Shown here: piece after piece, positions 7,308 through 14,570 of the stretch
How positions within the stretch are numbered: the stretch's first letter is position 1
How the letters are laid out: every line of letters starts with the position of its first letter
Assembly (NCBI GenBank): GCA_900770725.1
Contig: CAAGLL010000021.1
Location: forward strand, 1-64,000
Length of the DNA: 64,000 nt
Direction: 5' to 3'
Source: an uncultured Succinivibrio sp.
GTDB lineage: Bacteria; Pseudomonadota; Gammaproteobacteria; Enterobacterales; Succinivibrionaceae
Program-made: the position numbers and the translations under genes
The notes under the pieces: generated by a model
Database searches by the model: none
What the model was told of the DNA's origin: nothing
The model's input: only the letters and a program-made list of their open reading frames with translations

Positions 7308-7331
7308 AAAAAGGCTCCCAAATCGGGAGCC
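7308..7331 (-). terminator. Flagellin gene terminator
   Basis: On the minus strand GGCTCCC and GGGAGCC form a 7-bp stem with a 5-nt loop, and five T follow (AAAAA at 7308-7312 on the plus strand). A second GC-rich pairing, CCGGCTCC with GGAGCCGG, lies upstream of it at about 7342-7375. Confidence 0.75.
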
Positions 7332-7397
7332 TGAGCGAAGACCCCGGCTCCAATTTGCAGGAGGAAGCCGGAGCCGGAGTCGTTGCAGCTTTTGCAG

Positions 7398-8435
7398 TTA
7401 GCCGAGCAGGGACAGGGCCAGCTGAGGCAGGCTGTTGGCCTGGGTGAGCATGGAGGAAGCAGCCTGCTGCACGATGCTCTGGGCAGACAGGTTGGAAGCC
7501 TCTTCAGCGTAGTCGGTGTCGCGAATTCTCGACCTAGCATCGGACTCGTTGTTGGCAACGTTGGTCTGGTTGCTGATGGTCGAAGACAGGCGGTTCTCAA
7601 GGGCACCGAAGTCGCCGCGCTTGGTGTCGATCAGGTTGATGACACCATCGATCTTCTCCAAAGTCGCCTGAGCGGCATCAGAATCCGACACATTAAATAC
7701 AGTGTACTTAGTCCCTGCGATATTGGATGTAGTGTCTTCATTGAGCGTCACGGCAACTTTGCCCTTGTTAGACGTGGTTGCGACAGCATCGCCAGAACCG
7801 ATTTTACCGGAATCAACACCGCTTGCCAGCAGGAGGCTATTCAAGCTGTAGTCTTTGTAGTCACTGGTAAGAGAACCATCGCTCTTGACAAGCCTCATAT
7901 CAAGCTTGAGGACATCCTTATTGTTTGCTCCGACCTGGAAATTCACCAAGTTGTTAGAGGAATCAGTGATAATCGACTTGTATGTATTCTGCTTGTTAGA
8001 ATCCGTTTGACCGAACCCGGAGAGAACGGTCTTTCCGCCGTAGGTGGTCTTGGACGCAATGCGGGTGATTTCCTTCGACAGGGCCGTAACCTCGGCCTGG
8101 ATGGAGGCACGATCGCTCGAAGTATTGGTGCCGTTGGCGGACTGAACGGCCAAGGTGCGGATGCGCTGCAGCATCGTGGTCATCTCGTCCATGGCCCCTT
8201 CAACAGTCTGCGTGAGGGCGATGGCGTCGTTCGAGTTGCGGTTGCCCTGAGTGAGGCCGTTGATCTGCGAGGTCAGGCGGTCGGAAATCTGGAGGCCTGC
8301 GGCGTCATCCTTGGCGCTGTTGATGCGAAGGCCGGTGGACAGCCTGTTGTAAGTGGTGGCCAGGCTATTGGTGGCCTTGTTCAGGGAGGACTGGCCCCTC
8401 AGGGAGGTCACGTTGGTGTTTACATAAAGTGCCAT
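7398..8435 (-). CDS. fliC: Flagellin
   Basis: The 345-aa flagellar filament protein has the conserved N-terminal D0/D1 region (MALYVNTNVTSLRGQ, LSTGLRINSAKDDAAGLQIS) and C-terminal D1/D0 region (SRIRDTDYAEEASNL, ending LALSLLG). The central variable domain is short, about 120 residues. The ATG at 8435 follows GGAGAAAG. The longer open frame to 8558 adds a basic stretch not found in flagellins. It has its own terminator and no flagellar neighbours. I could not find a convincing sigma-28 or sigma-54 promoter upstream. Confidence 0.97.
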   Translation of the reverse strand: MALYVNTNVTSLRGQSSLNKATNSLATTYNRLSTGLRINSAKDDAAGLQISDRLTSQINGLTQGNRNSNDAIALTQTVEGAMDEMTTMLQRIRTLAVQSANGTNTSSDRASIQAEVTALSKEITRIASKTTYGGKTVLSGFGQTDSNKQNTYKSIITDSSNNLVNFQVGANNKDVLKLDMRLVKSDGSLTSDYKDYSLNSLLLASGVDSGKIGSGDAVATTSNKGKVAVTLNEDTTSNIAGTKYTVFNVSDSDAAQATLEKIDGVINLIDTKRGDFGALENRLSSTISNQTNVANNESDARSRIRDTDYAEEASNLSAQSIVQQAASSMLTQANSLPQLALSLLG

Positions 8436-8777
8436 AATTCTTTCTCCTGCAATGTATTCGGGGTTTCTTGCCCCTTGCAATTTGATTAACGGCCCTCCCG
8501 CCGGCTTCCTTAAGGATTTTTTTTGACCTCTTCGTCTTTTTTTGAAAAAGCGAGTCAATTAGATTGATTTAAAAGCATTTATTCGATAAGGCCATGCTGG
8601 GGCCTCCTGCGGAAGGTCGCTTTTGACGGTAAAAAAAGGCTTTGCCGCACATTTCCCACAGGATCCAACACCTTTCCCACAGAGTCGCCTCAAGGGCGGG
8701 GGAAGGGCATTCTTCAGCCAGCGGCCGGGATTTTGGGCGGCTGGCGGCAGAGTTTTGATGCAGGCCTTTGCAATCCC

Positions 8778-8806
8778 TTTACAACGCCTTATTTATCCGA
8801 TATAAT
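8778..8806 (+). promoter_or_regulatory. Strong sigma-70 promoter of tRNA-Trp
   Basis: TTTACA (8778-8783) and TATAAT (8801-8806) are spaced by exactly 17 bp. The predicted start is about 10 nt before the tRNA. No terminator separates the tRNA from the downstream holD-like gene. Confidence 0.85.
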
Positions 8807-8823
8807 GTTGCGCATTCACCAAT

Positions 8824-8899
8824 AGGGGCGTAGTTCTAGCGGTAGAACAGCGGTCTCCAAAACCGACGGTCGAGAGTTCGAATCTTTCCGCCCCTGCCA
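8824..8899 (+). tRNA. trpT: tRNA-Trp (CCA anticodon)
   Basis: This is a complete 76-nt cloverleaf. Acceptor strands AGGGGCG and CGCCCCT pair, the discriminator is G and CCA is encoded. The anticodon loop CTCCAAA gives anticodon CCA. The anticodon arm CGGTCTCCAAAACCG is the same as in E. coli tRNA-Trp. The gene could be co-transcribed with holD and rimI. Confidence 0.97.
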
Positions 8900-8971
8900 C
8901 TCTGTGAATACTCCTCTATCAATAACTTCAAACGCTTAAGCCATCCTCGCGATATCGACATGGAGCGCGGT

Positions 8972-9811
8972 ATGGAAAAAGTCCTGTCCGATGACACCTT
9001 CCTTTTCTGGGATCTGCGTCCAGGCGGCCTGAAGCCGGCCATCTCCCCTGAAAGCTCTGCGTCTGAACTGGCAAAGCCAGATGAAAGCACTGCTGCACCG
9101 CAGACGCAGGGAGCGCCATCTGCTAAGCCCGCCGCAAAAGCGGCTGAAGCTCAGCCCTCGCAGGCGCAGGCCCAGCCTGCGGGCGCATCGCCCGCACCTG
9201 CGGCATCTGCCACGAAGCCAGCCTCAATGACGGCAGCATCTCCCGCGCCCGCAGAAATGCAGGGAACGCCAGAGAAGGAAGGGCTTGCAGGCGCAACCCC
9301 TAACGAAAACGAAAAGGCTCAAGTGCCATCCCCGATGCCGCAGAGCAAGGCTGTTGCTCAAGCCTCGCAGGCCCACATTGCGCAAGCCCCGCTGCCACAG
9401 CGCGCCGAGCCTCAGGGCTTGGACGCGCATCAGGGCGGAATTGTCCATGCGGAACCGCAGGTGGGTGATGCGGCTGCCATGCAGCCTCAGGCGGCCGTGC
9501 CGCCTGCTTTCGGAGATCCTTCCGGAGATCCTTCTGCTCCTTCCTATCCTGGCTGGCACCTTCGCAAGAAGCGCGCCGATGTCTTCGTCGATCTACAGTC
9601 AGGCGTCCCGTTCCTAAAGCCCCTGTGCGACTACCTCAAGTCAAAGGGCCTGTCGGTGCTCGGCTACGATCAAGGCCTGCACTACCTGCCCTACGACGTG
9701 CTCCTCGCCGACAAGGCAAGGCTCCATGGCGAGGGCCGCAGCGCGGCCCTCGATGGCGGCAAGGCCGCCGTCTGGGTCTTCCTCAAGCGCGAGTTTGCAG
9801 GGAGGCTCTGA
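8972..9811 (+). CDS. holD: DNA polymerase III psi subunit-like protein (HolD) with long linker
   Basis: The gene directly precedes rimI, the position of holD in E. coli. The N-terminus has FLFWDLRPGGLKP (W13), comparable with 'QWSLRRPGAL' at the start of E. coli psi. The last 15 residues (AVWVFLKREF) resemble its C-terminus. Psi connects the clamp loader to chi and SSB. The 279-aa protein is about twice the usual length because of an Ala/Pro/Gln-rich, probably disordered stretch from about residue 25 to 180. The ATG at 8972 is preferred over 8960 because GGAG lies 6 nt before it. Similarity is weak and context carries much of the call. Confidence 0.6.
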   Translation: MEKVLSDDTFLFWDLRPGGLKPAISPESSASELAKPDESTAAPQTQGAPSAKPAAKAAEAQPSQAQAQPAGASPAPAASATKPASMTAASPAPAEMQGTPEKEGLAGATPNENEKAQVPSPMPQSKAVAQASQAHIAQAPLPQRAEPQGLDAHQGGIVHAEPQVGDAAAMQPQAAVPPAFGDPSGDPSAPSYPGWHLRKKRADVFVDLQSGVPFLKPLCDYLKSKGLSVLGYDQGLHYLPYDVLLADKARLHGEGRSAALDGGKAAVWVFLKREFAGRL

Positions 9812-10341
9812 TGGGCGCCTACGTCCTTAGTCGCGCCAAGGATCCCAACGTGCGCTGCGAGACAGTAACCGAGGCGCGGGTGAGCATGATCGACGCGCTT
9901 GAGATCATCGAGCAGCGCACCCAGAAGAACCCCTGGAGCGCCCAGTCGCTCGGGGAGTGCTTCTCGGACTCCTACCGCACCGCGGTGCTCTTCGTGGGCG
10001 GGGATCCCCAAGGCTTTGCGGTCATCTACAACACCAGGTTCACGACCGATCTCCTAAGCATCGGCGTCGATCCGATGTACCAGGGCCGCGGCTACGGCAG
10101 GTTCCTCTTGCGCTGCATCCTGCAGGAGGCCCTGGCGGCAGGCGCCGACGAGTGCTTCCTCGAGGTGCGCGTGTCAAACGCGCGCGCGATCTCGCTTTAC
10201 AAGAGCTTCGGCTTTGAGAACGCAGGGCTGCGCAAGGGCTACTACGGCGCATCGTCCGCAGGCCCTGCCGAGGACGCCTACACGATGGTCCTGCACGACA
10301 TCAGCAAAAGCCCGGGACTTGCCGGGGAGGCGGGCGCTTAA
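9811..10341 (+). CDS. rimI: Ribosomal protein S18 alanine N-acetyltransferase (RimI)
   Basis: The 176-aa GNAT-fold acetyltransferase has the RimI-type NPWS segment near residue 37, the acetyl-CoA loop QGRGYGRFLL and the C-terminal NARAISLYKSFGF helix. RimI acetylates the N-terminus of ribosomal protein S18. The ATG overlaps the stop of holD by 1 nt (TGATG). A tail of about 15 residues beyond the usual end is present. No catalytic residue is obviously missing. Confidence 0.85.
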   Translation: MGAYVLSRAKDPNVRCETVTEARVSMIDALEIIEQRTQKNPWSAQSLGECFSDSYRTAVLFVGGDPQGFAVIYNTRFTTDLLSIGVDPMYQGRGYGRFLLRCILQEALAAGADECFLEVRVSNARAISLYKSFGFENAGLRKGYYGASSAGPAEDAYTMVLHDISKSPGLAGEAGA

Positions 10342-10346
10342 GGCAG

Positions 10347-10377
10347 GGCAGTGAAGGCGCCCAGCGCCTTCACTGCC
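10347..10377. terminator. Hairpin after rimI
   Basis: A perfect 14-bp stem has arms at 10347-10360 and 10364-10377 and a CCA loop. No T run follows, so it is either a terminator of the U-poor kind seen several times in this window or an mRNA 3' stabiliser. Confidence 0.5.
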
Positions 10378-10845
10378 AGCGCCGATCCTTCCGGCGCCGG
10401 CATGCTCAAGCCTCTTCGGCTCTGCCATTTCACTTTTCTTATCAAAGAGCTGCTTCCAGCCCATCCGCCCGTCTGCCCTTCTCTCCTTTTTTCCTTTTTC
10501 TTTCCCTCTTCACATTCCTTGCTTCACCGCCTCTCGCCGTCCCTCGCTCCGTGCGCTGCATCGCCGTTCTCATGCCTCCCGGGCCTGCGGCGTGAAAGGC
10601 GCCTGCGCTTTTTTATCGCATTCTTCGGAAAACGTTTGCGGCATTGCGCCTGAAAAGGCGCCGATCTGGTGCCATTTGTCCCGCATTTTCAAAAAATTCC
10701 GCTCCTAAGTGTGATCAATGCGGCGTTTACTCCATTACGTGCGCGGCCGCGTCCGAGGGATCGCCCCAATGACTTAGAATAATGGGGTCAGGGCATGGCC
10801 GTACGCCATGCCTGTCAATGAACATGAAGGACACAGGACAAAGCC
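10378..10845. other. rimI-pntA intergenic region with pyrimidine-rich tract and leader hairpin
   Basis: About 470 bp. From roughly 10455 to 10560 the plus strand is almost all C and T. The frame through it has no credible protein. TAGAAT at 10775-10780 may be the -10 box of pntA. A hairpin (GGCATGGC at 10792-10799, GCCATGCC at 10805-10812) lies in the presumed leader, 34 bp before the pntA start. Confidence 0.4.
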
Positions 10846-12384
10846 ATGCTGATAGGTATTCCCAAAGAGAGTCTGGCCGGTGAGAAGAGGGTCGCGGCGA
10901 CCCCGGACACCGTGGCCAAGCTGAGGAAGTTAGGATTTGAAATCCAGGTGCAATCCGGCGCGGGCGAGGATGCCAGCTTCAAGGATGCAGCCTACGAGGC
11001 CGCCGGAGCCAAGGTGGTCAACCCCAAGGACGTCTGGAACAGCGACATCATCTTTAAGGTCAACGCGCCCAACGATGATGAGATTGGCTACATGAAGGAG
11101 GGCCAGACCCTGGTCTCCTTCATCCGTCCGGCGCAGAACAAGGACCTCGTCGACAAGCTCAACGCCAAGAAGGTCACGGTCCTGGCGATGGACATGGTGC
11201 CGCGCATCTCCCGCGCCCAGTCCATGGATGCGCTCTCCTCCACCGCCAACATCTCCGGCTACCGCGCCGTGATCGAGGCGGCCCACGCGTTCGGCAGGTT
11301 CTTCACCGGCCAGGTGACCGCCGCAGGCAAGGTTCCGCCTGCCAAGGTGCTGGTCATCGGCGCCGGCGTCGCCGGCCTCGCGGCCATCGGCACCGCCCAC
11401 TCGCTGGGCGCCGTGGTTCGCGCCTTCGACACCCGCGAGGTCGTCGCCGACCAGATCAGGTCGATGGGCGGCGAGTTCCTCAAGCTCGACTACAAGGAGG
11501 AGGGCAAGGATTCCTCCGACGGCTACGCCAAGGTCATGAGCGAGGGCTACATCAAGGCCGAGATGGACCTGTTCGCCAAGCAGTGCAAGGACGTCGACAT
11601 CATCATCACCACTGCCGCAATCCCGGGCAAGAAGTCGCCGCTGCTCATCACCAAGGCGATGGTCGAGTCCATGAAGTCCGGCTCGGTGATCGTGGACATG
11701 GCCGCCGCAGGCGGCGGCAACTGCGAGTGCACCAAGCCCGGCAAGGTCTTCACGACCCCCAACGGCGTGACGGTCATCGGCTACACCGATCTGGCCTCCC
11801 GCCTGCCGGCGCAGTCCTCGCAGCTGTACTCGACCAACCTCGTCAACCTCGCCAAGCTCCTGTGCAAGAACAAGGACGGCAAGATCGACATCAACTTCGA
11901 CGACGTGGTGATCCGCAACATGACGGTCGCCCGCAGCGGCGAGGTCACCTTCCCGCCCCCGAAGATCAGCGTCTCCGCGGCCCCCGCGGCCAAGAAGGCC
12001 GAGGCTCCCAAGAAGATCGAGCAGCACCACGTCTCCAAGGGCTTCAAGATAGGCTGCGTCATCGTCGCGCTGCTGTGCTTCCTGCTCATCGGCCTGTACG
12101 CGCCTGCCAAGTTCCTGCCGCACTTCACCGTGTTCGTGCTGGCGGTCGTGGTCGGCTACTACGTGGTCTGGAACGTGACCCACGCCCTCCACACCCCGCT
12201 GATGTCGGTGACCAACGCCATTTCGGGCATCATCATCGTCGGCGCGATGGAGCAGCTGGTCTCAGGCTCCGTCATCGTCGGCATCCTCGCCTTCATCGGC
12301 ACGATGATCGCGTCCATCAACATCTTCGGCGGATTCGCCGTGACGCGCCGCATGCTCGGCATGTTCAGGAAACAGGGCAAGTAA
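10846..12384 (+). CDS. pntA: NAD(P) transhydrogenase subunit alpha
   Basis: The 512-aa subunit carries the NAD(H)-binding domain I and the first part of the membrane domain. PntAB uses the proton gradient to drive hydride transfer from NADH to NADP+. The dinucleotide-binding motif is VLVIGAGVAGLAAIG at about residues 168-182. About four membrane helices lie after residue 395, behind a Lys/Ala-rich hinge. Length matches the E. coli protein (510 aa). An AGGACA sequence lies before the ATG. pntB follows after 15 bp with its own ribosome-binding site. Confidence 0.97.
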   Translation: MLIGIPKESLAGEKRVAATPDTVAKLRKLGFEIQVQSGAGEDASFKDAAYEAAGAKVVNPKDVWNSDIIFKVNAPNDDEIGYMKEGQTLVSFIRPAQNKDLVDKLNAKKVTVLAMDMVPRISRAQSMDALSSTANISGYRAVIEAAHAFGRFFTGQVTAAGKVPPAKVLVIGAGVAGLAAIGTAHSLGAVVRAFDTREVVADQIRSMGGEFLKLDYKEEGKDSSDGYAKVMSEGYIKAEMDLFAKQCKDVDIIITTAAIPGKKSPLLITKAMVESMKSGSVIVDMAAAGGGNCECTKPGKVFTTPNGVTVIGYTDLASRLPAQSSQLYSTNLVNLAKLLCKNKDGKIDINFDDVVIRNMTVARSGEVTFPPPKISVSAAPAAKKAEAPKKIEQHHVSKGFKIGCVIVALLCFLLIGLYAPAKFLPHFTVFVLAVVVGYYVVWNVTHALHTPLMSVTNAISGIIIVGAMEQLVSGSVIVGILAFIGTMIASINIFGGFAVTRRMLGMFRKQGK

Positions 12385-12399
12385 GGAGCCTCAAACAAA

Positions 12400-13842
12400 A
12401 TGATTCAAGCCACAGGTCTTACCTACATAGCCTACATTCTCGCCGCGCTGCTGTTCATCCTGGCGCTGGCAGGGCTGTCCAAGCAGGAAACTGCAAAGAT
12501 GGGCTGCTACAGCGGCATCGCCGGCATGGCGATCGCGCTGATCGCAACCTTCACCAAGCTGACCGCCGCGGCGATCGGCCTCACCATCTTCGCGATGGTG
12601 ATCGGCGCCTGCGTCGGCCTCTTCGTGGCGCGCAAGGTGCAGATGACCCAGATGCCGGAGCTGATCGCCTGCCTGCACAGCTTCGTGGGCCTGGCCGCCG
12701 TGCTCGTGGGCTTCAACACCTTCTTCGAGCTGGGCGTCGTCCCCGTTCCTGCGGATGGCGCGTCGAACGCCATGATCATGGACAAGGCCGGCGAGCTGGG
12801 CATCCACCTAGGCGAGATCTTCATCGGCGTCTTCATCGGCGCCGTGACCTTCACCGGTTCGATCATCGCCTACGGCAAGCTCAACGGCACCTACAAGCTG
12901 CGCATCTTCAAGTCCGCGCCGCTCGTGCTGCCTGCTAACCACTGGATCAACCTGGGCGCGCTCGTGCTCTGCGTGCTGCTGATGGTCTGGTTCCTCCACG
13001 GCGGCGTTGACGCCCCGGCCGTCCCGCTGGTCATCATGACCATCATCGCGCTGGCCTTCGGCGTCAACCTGGTCGTTGCCATAGGCGGCGCCGACATGCC
13101 GGTCGTCATCTCGATGCTCAACTCCTACTCGGGCTGGGCGGCAGCGGCCTCGGGCTTCATGCTCGACAACGATCTGCTCATCGTGACCGGCGCGCTGGTC
13201 GGCTCCTCCGGCGCCATCCTCTCGTACATCATGTGCAAGGCCATGAACCGCTCGTTCATCTCCGTCATCGCCGGCGGCTTCGGCAACAAGCCGCAGCAGA
13301 AGAAGGACGAGGAGATGGGCGAGTACCACGAGATGAAGACCGCCGAGGTCGCCGAGCTCCTCAAGAACTCGTCCTCCGTGATCATCGCCCCGGGCTACGG
13401 CATGGCCGTCGCCCAGGCGCAGAACGCGGTCGCCCAGCTCACTGAGAAACTGCAGAAGCGCGGCATCAACGTCCGCTTCGCCATCCACCCGGTGGCAGGC
13501 CGCCTGCCCGGCCACATGAACGTGCTGCTGGCCGAGGCCAAGGTCCCGTATGACATCGTCTTCGAGATGGACGAGATCAACGACGACTTCGAGAACACCG
13601 ACACCGTGCTGGTCATCGGCGCCAACGACACCGTGAACCCGGCCGCGGCCGAGGATCCTTCAAGCCCGATCGCCGGCATGCCGGTGCTCGAGGTCTGGAA
13701 GGCCCGCAACGTCGTGGTGTTCAAGCGCTCGATGAACCCTGGCTACGCCGGCGTGCAGAACCCGCTGTTCTTCAAGGACAACGCCTACATGTGCTTCGGC
13801 GACGCCAAGAAGTCGGTCGAGGAGATCGACGCGCTGCTCTGA
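12400..13842 (+). CDS. pntB: NAD(P) transhydrogenase subunit beta
   Basis: The 480-aa subunit has about eight or nine membrane helices in its first 270 residues, which form most of the proton channel. The NADP(H)-binding domain III follows, with IAPGYGMAVAQAQ and HPVAGRLPGHMNVLLAEA. Both are the family signatures. The GPI-like loop and the VGANDTVNPAA segment are intact, so the enzyme should be active. It is the second gene of the pntAB operon, which ends at the terminator at 13860. Confidence 0.97.
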   Translation: MIQATGLTYIAYILAALLFILALAGLSKQETAKMGCYSGIAGMAIALIATFTKLTAAAIGLTIFAMVIGACVGLFVARKVQMTQMPELIACLHSFVGLAAVLVGFNTFFELGVVPVPADGASNAMIMDKAGELGIHLGEIFIGVFIGAVTFTGSIIAYGKLNGTYKLRIFKSAPLVLPANHWINLGALVLCVLLMVWFLHGGVDAPAVPLVIMTIIALAFGVNLVVAIGGADMPVVISMLNSYSGWAAAASGFMLDNDLLIVTGALVGSSGAILSYIMCKAMNRSFISVIAGGFGNKPQQKKDEEMGEYHEMKTAEVAELLKNSSSVIIAPGYGMAVAQAQNAVAQLTEKLQKRGINVRFAIHPVAGRLPGHMNVLLAEAKVPYDIVFEMDEINDDFENTDTVLVIGANDTVNPAAAEDPSSPIAGMPVLEVWKARNVVVFKRSMNPGYAGVQNPLFFKDNAYMCFGDAKKSVEEIDALL

Positions 13843-13859
13843 CGCAGGCGCTAAGCGCC

Positions 13860-13893
13860 AGAAGGCCCCCGGGAGCGATCCCGGGGGCCTTCT
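13860..13893. terminator. Terminator between pntB and crr-like gene
   Basis: A 15-bp perfect stem, rich in C and G at its core (13860-13874 with 13879-13893), has a GCGA loop. It lies between convergent genes and can serve both. Confidence 0.7.
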
Positions 13894-13973
13894 TGATCCA
13901 TGCCGCTAAAGCGGCCTTGAATCGCCTCTCGCCATGGAAGCTGCCAGGGCGCAAGCCAGGCCCTGGGCTGCCC

Positions 13974-14537
13974 TCAGGCCTTGGCAGGAGCGTCCTTGGG
14001 CTTGGGCGCGGCCTCCTGCCTGTAGTAGACCCAGGCGCAGGGCGTCGCGCCGGCCTCGGCGTGCCCCGAGGCGCTGGCGACCCTCAGGATCGGGGCGCTC
14101 GAGCTTATGACGATCATCGTCGTGATCGACGACTTGCCGGGATCGGGGATGCGCGAGAGGTCGAACCTCAGGATCTCATCTCCCTGATGCACGCTGTCGC
14201 CTTCCTTGAGCAGGCACTCGAAACCCTTGCCGGTGAGCAATGACGTTCCTATGCCCACGCGCAGGTAGATCTCGGTGCCGTTATCAGCGCGCACGGTGGC
14301 CGCCGATCCTGACGAGAGCACGCGGGTGAGCGTGCCGTCGCAGGGGGCGAGCAGGCTGCCGCCTTCGGGGACGAAGGCGCAGCCGTCGCCTGCGATCTTC
14401 TCGCTTATGACCGGATCGGGAACGTCCTTGAGCGGGACTATGGTTCCGGTCACCGGGGCGGCGAGCACGAGCCCCGCCTCCTCCTGCGGATCCGCTTCCT
14501 GCTCCTCGCGCTTGAAGAGCCTGCTTAGCAATGACAT
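13974..14537 (-). CDS. crr: EIIA-Glc-like protein lacking both active-site histidines
   Basis: The 187-aa protein has the whole EIIA-Glc fold, with APVTGTIVPLKDVPDPV, ISEKIAGDGCAF and LLAPCDGTL. Position-by-position comparison with E. coli Crr puts Ser78 at the place of His75 and Arg93 at the place of phospho-acceptor His90 (IYLRVGIGT against LFVHFGIDT). Both spacings are 15 residues, so the alignment is unambiguous. It cannot act as a normal phosphocarrier. It has an acidic N-terminal stretch and an Ala/Pro/Lys-rich tail. It is downstream of the ptsI-like gene in the usual order, and the frame is intact. A regulatory, non-phosphorylated role is possible but inferred. Confidence 0.85.
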   Translation of the reverse strand: MSLLSRLFKREEQEADPQEEAGLVLAAPVTGTIVPLKDVPDPVISEKIAGDGCAFVPEGGSLLAPCDGTLTRVLSSGSAATVRADNGTEIYLRVGIGTSLLTGKGFECLLKEGDSVHQGDEILRFDLSRIPDPGKSSITTMIVISSSAPILRVASASGHAEAGATPCAWVYYRQEAAPKPKDAPAKA

Positions 14538-14570
14538 CTCAAAAAACCTCTTTCTTGAAATCCTGAACGC

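Noticed and set aside
8436..8620. Sigma-28 or sigma-54 promoter for flagellin
   Set aside because: TAAA and CGATAA-like words and a TTGCA occur, but none has the required spacing on the coding strand.
10351..10653. 100-codon frame MKAPSAF... after rimI
   Set aside because: It covers the rimI hairpin and the pyrimidine-rich tract, has no ribosome-binding site, and its composition simply reflects the C/T bias.
10930..12192. 420-codon frame opposite pntA, and many similar long frames opposite or alongside core genes
   Set aside because: These are shadows of high-GC genes, with His/Asp/Arg/Val-rich sequence, no start signals, and a recognised protein on the other frame.
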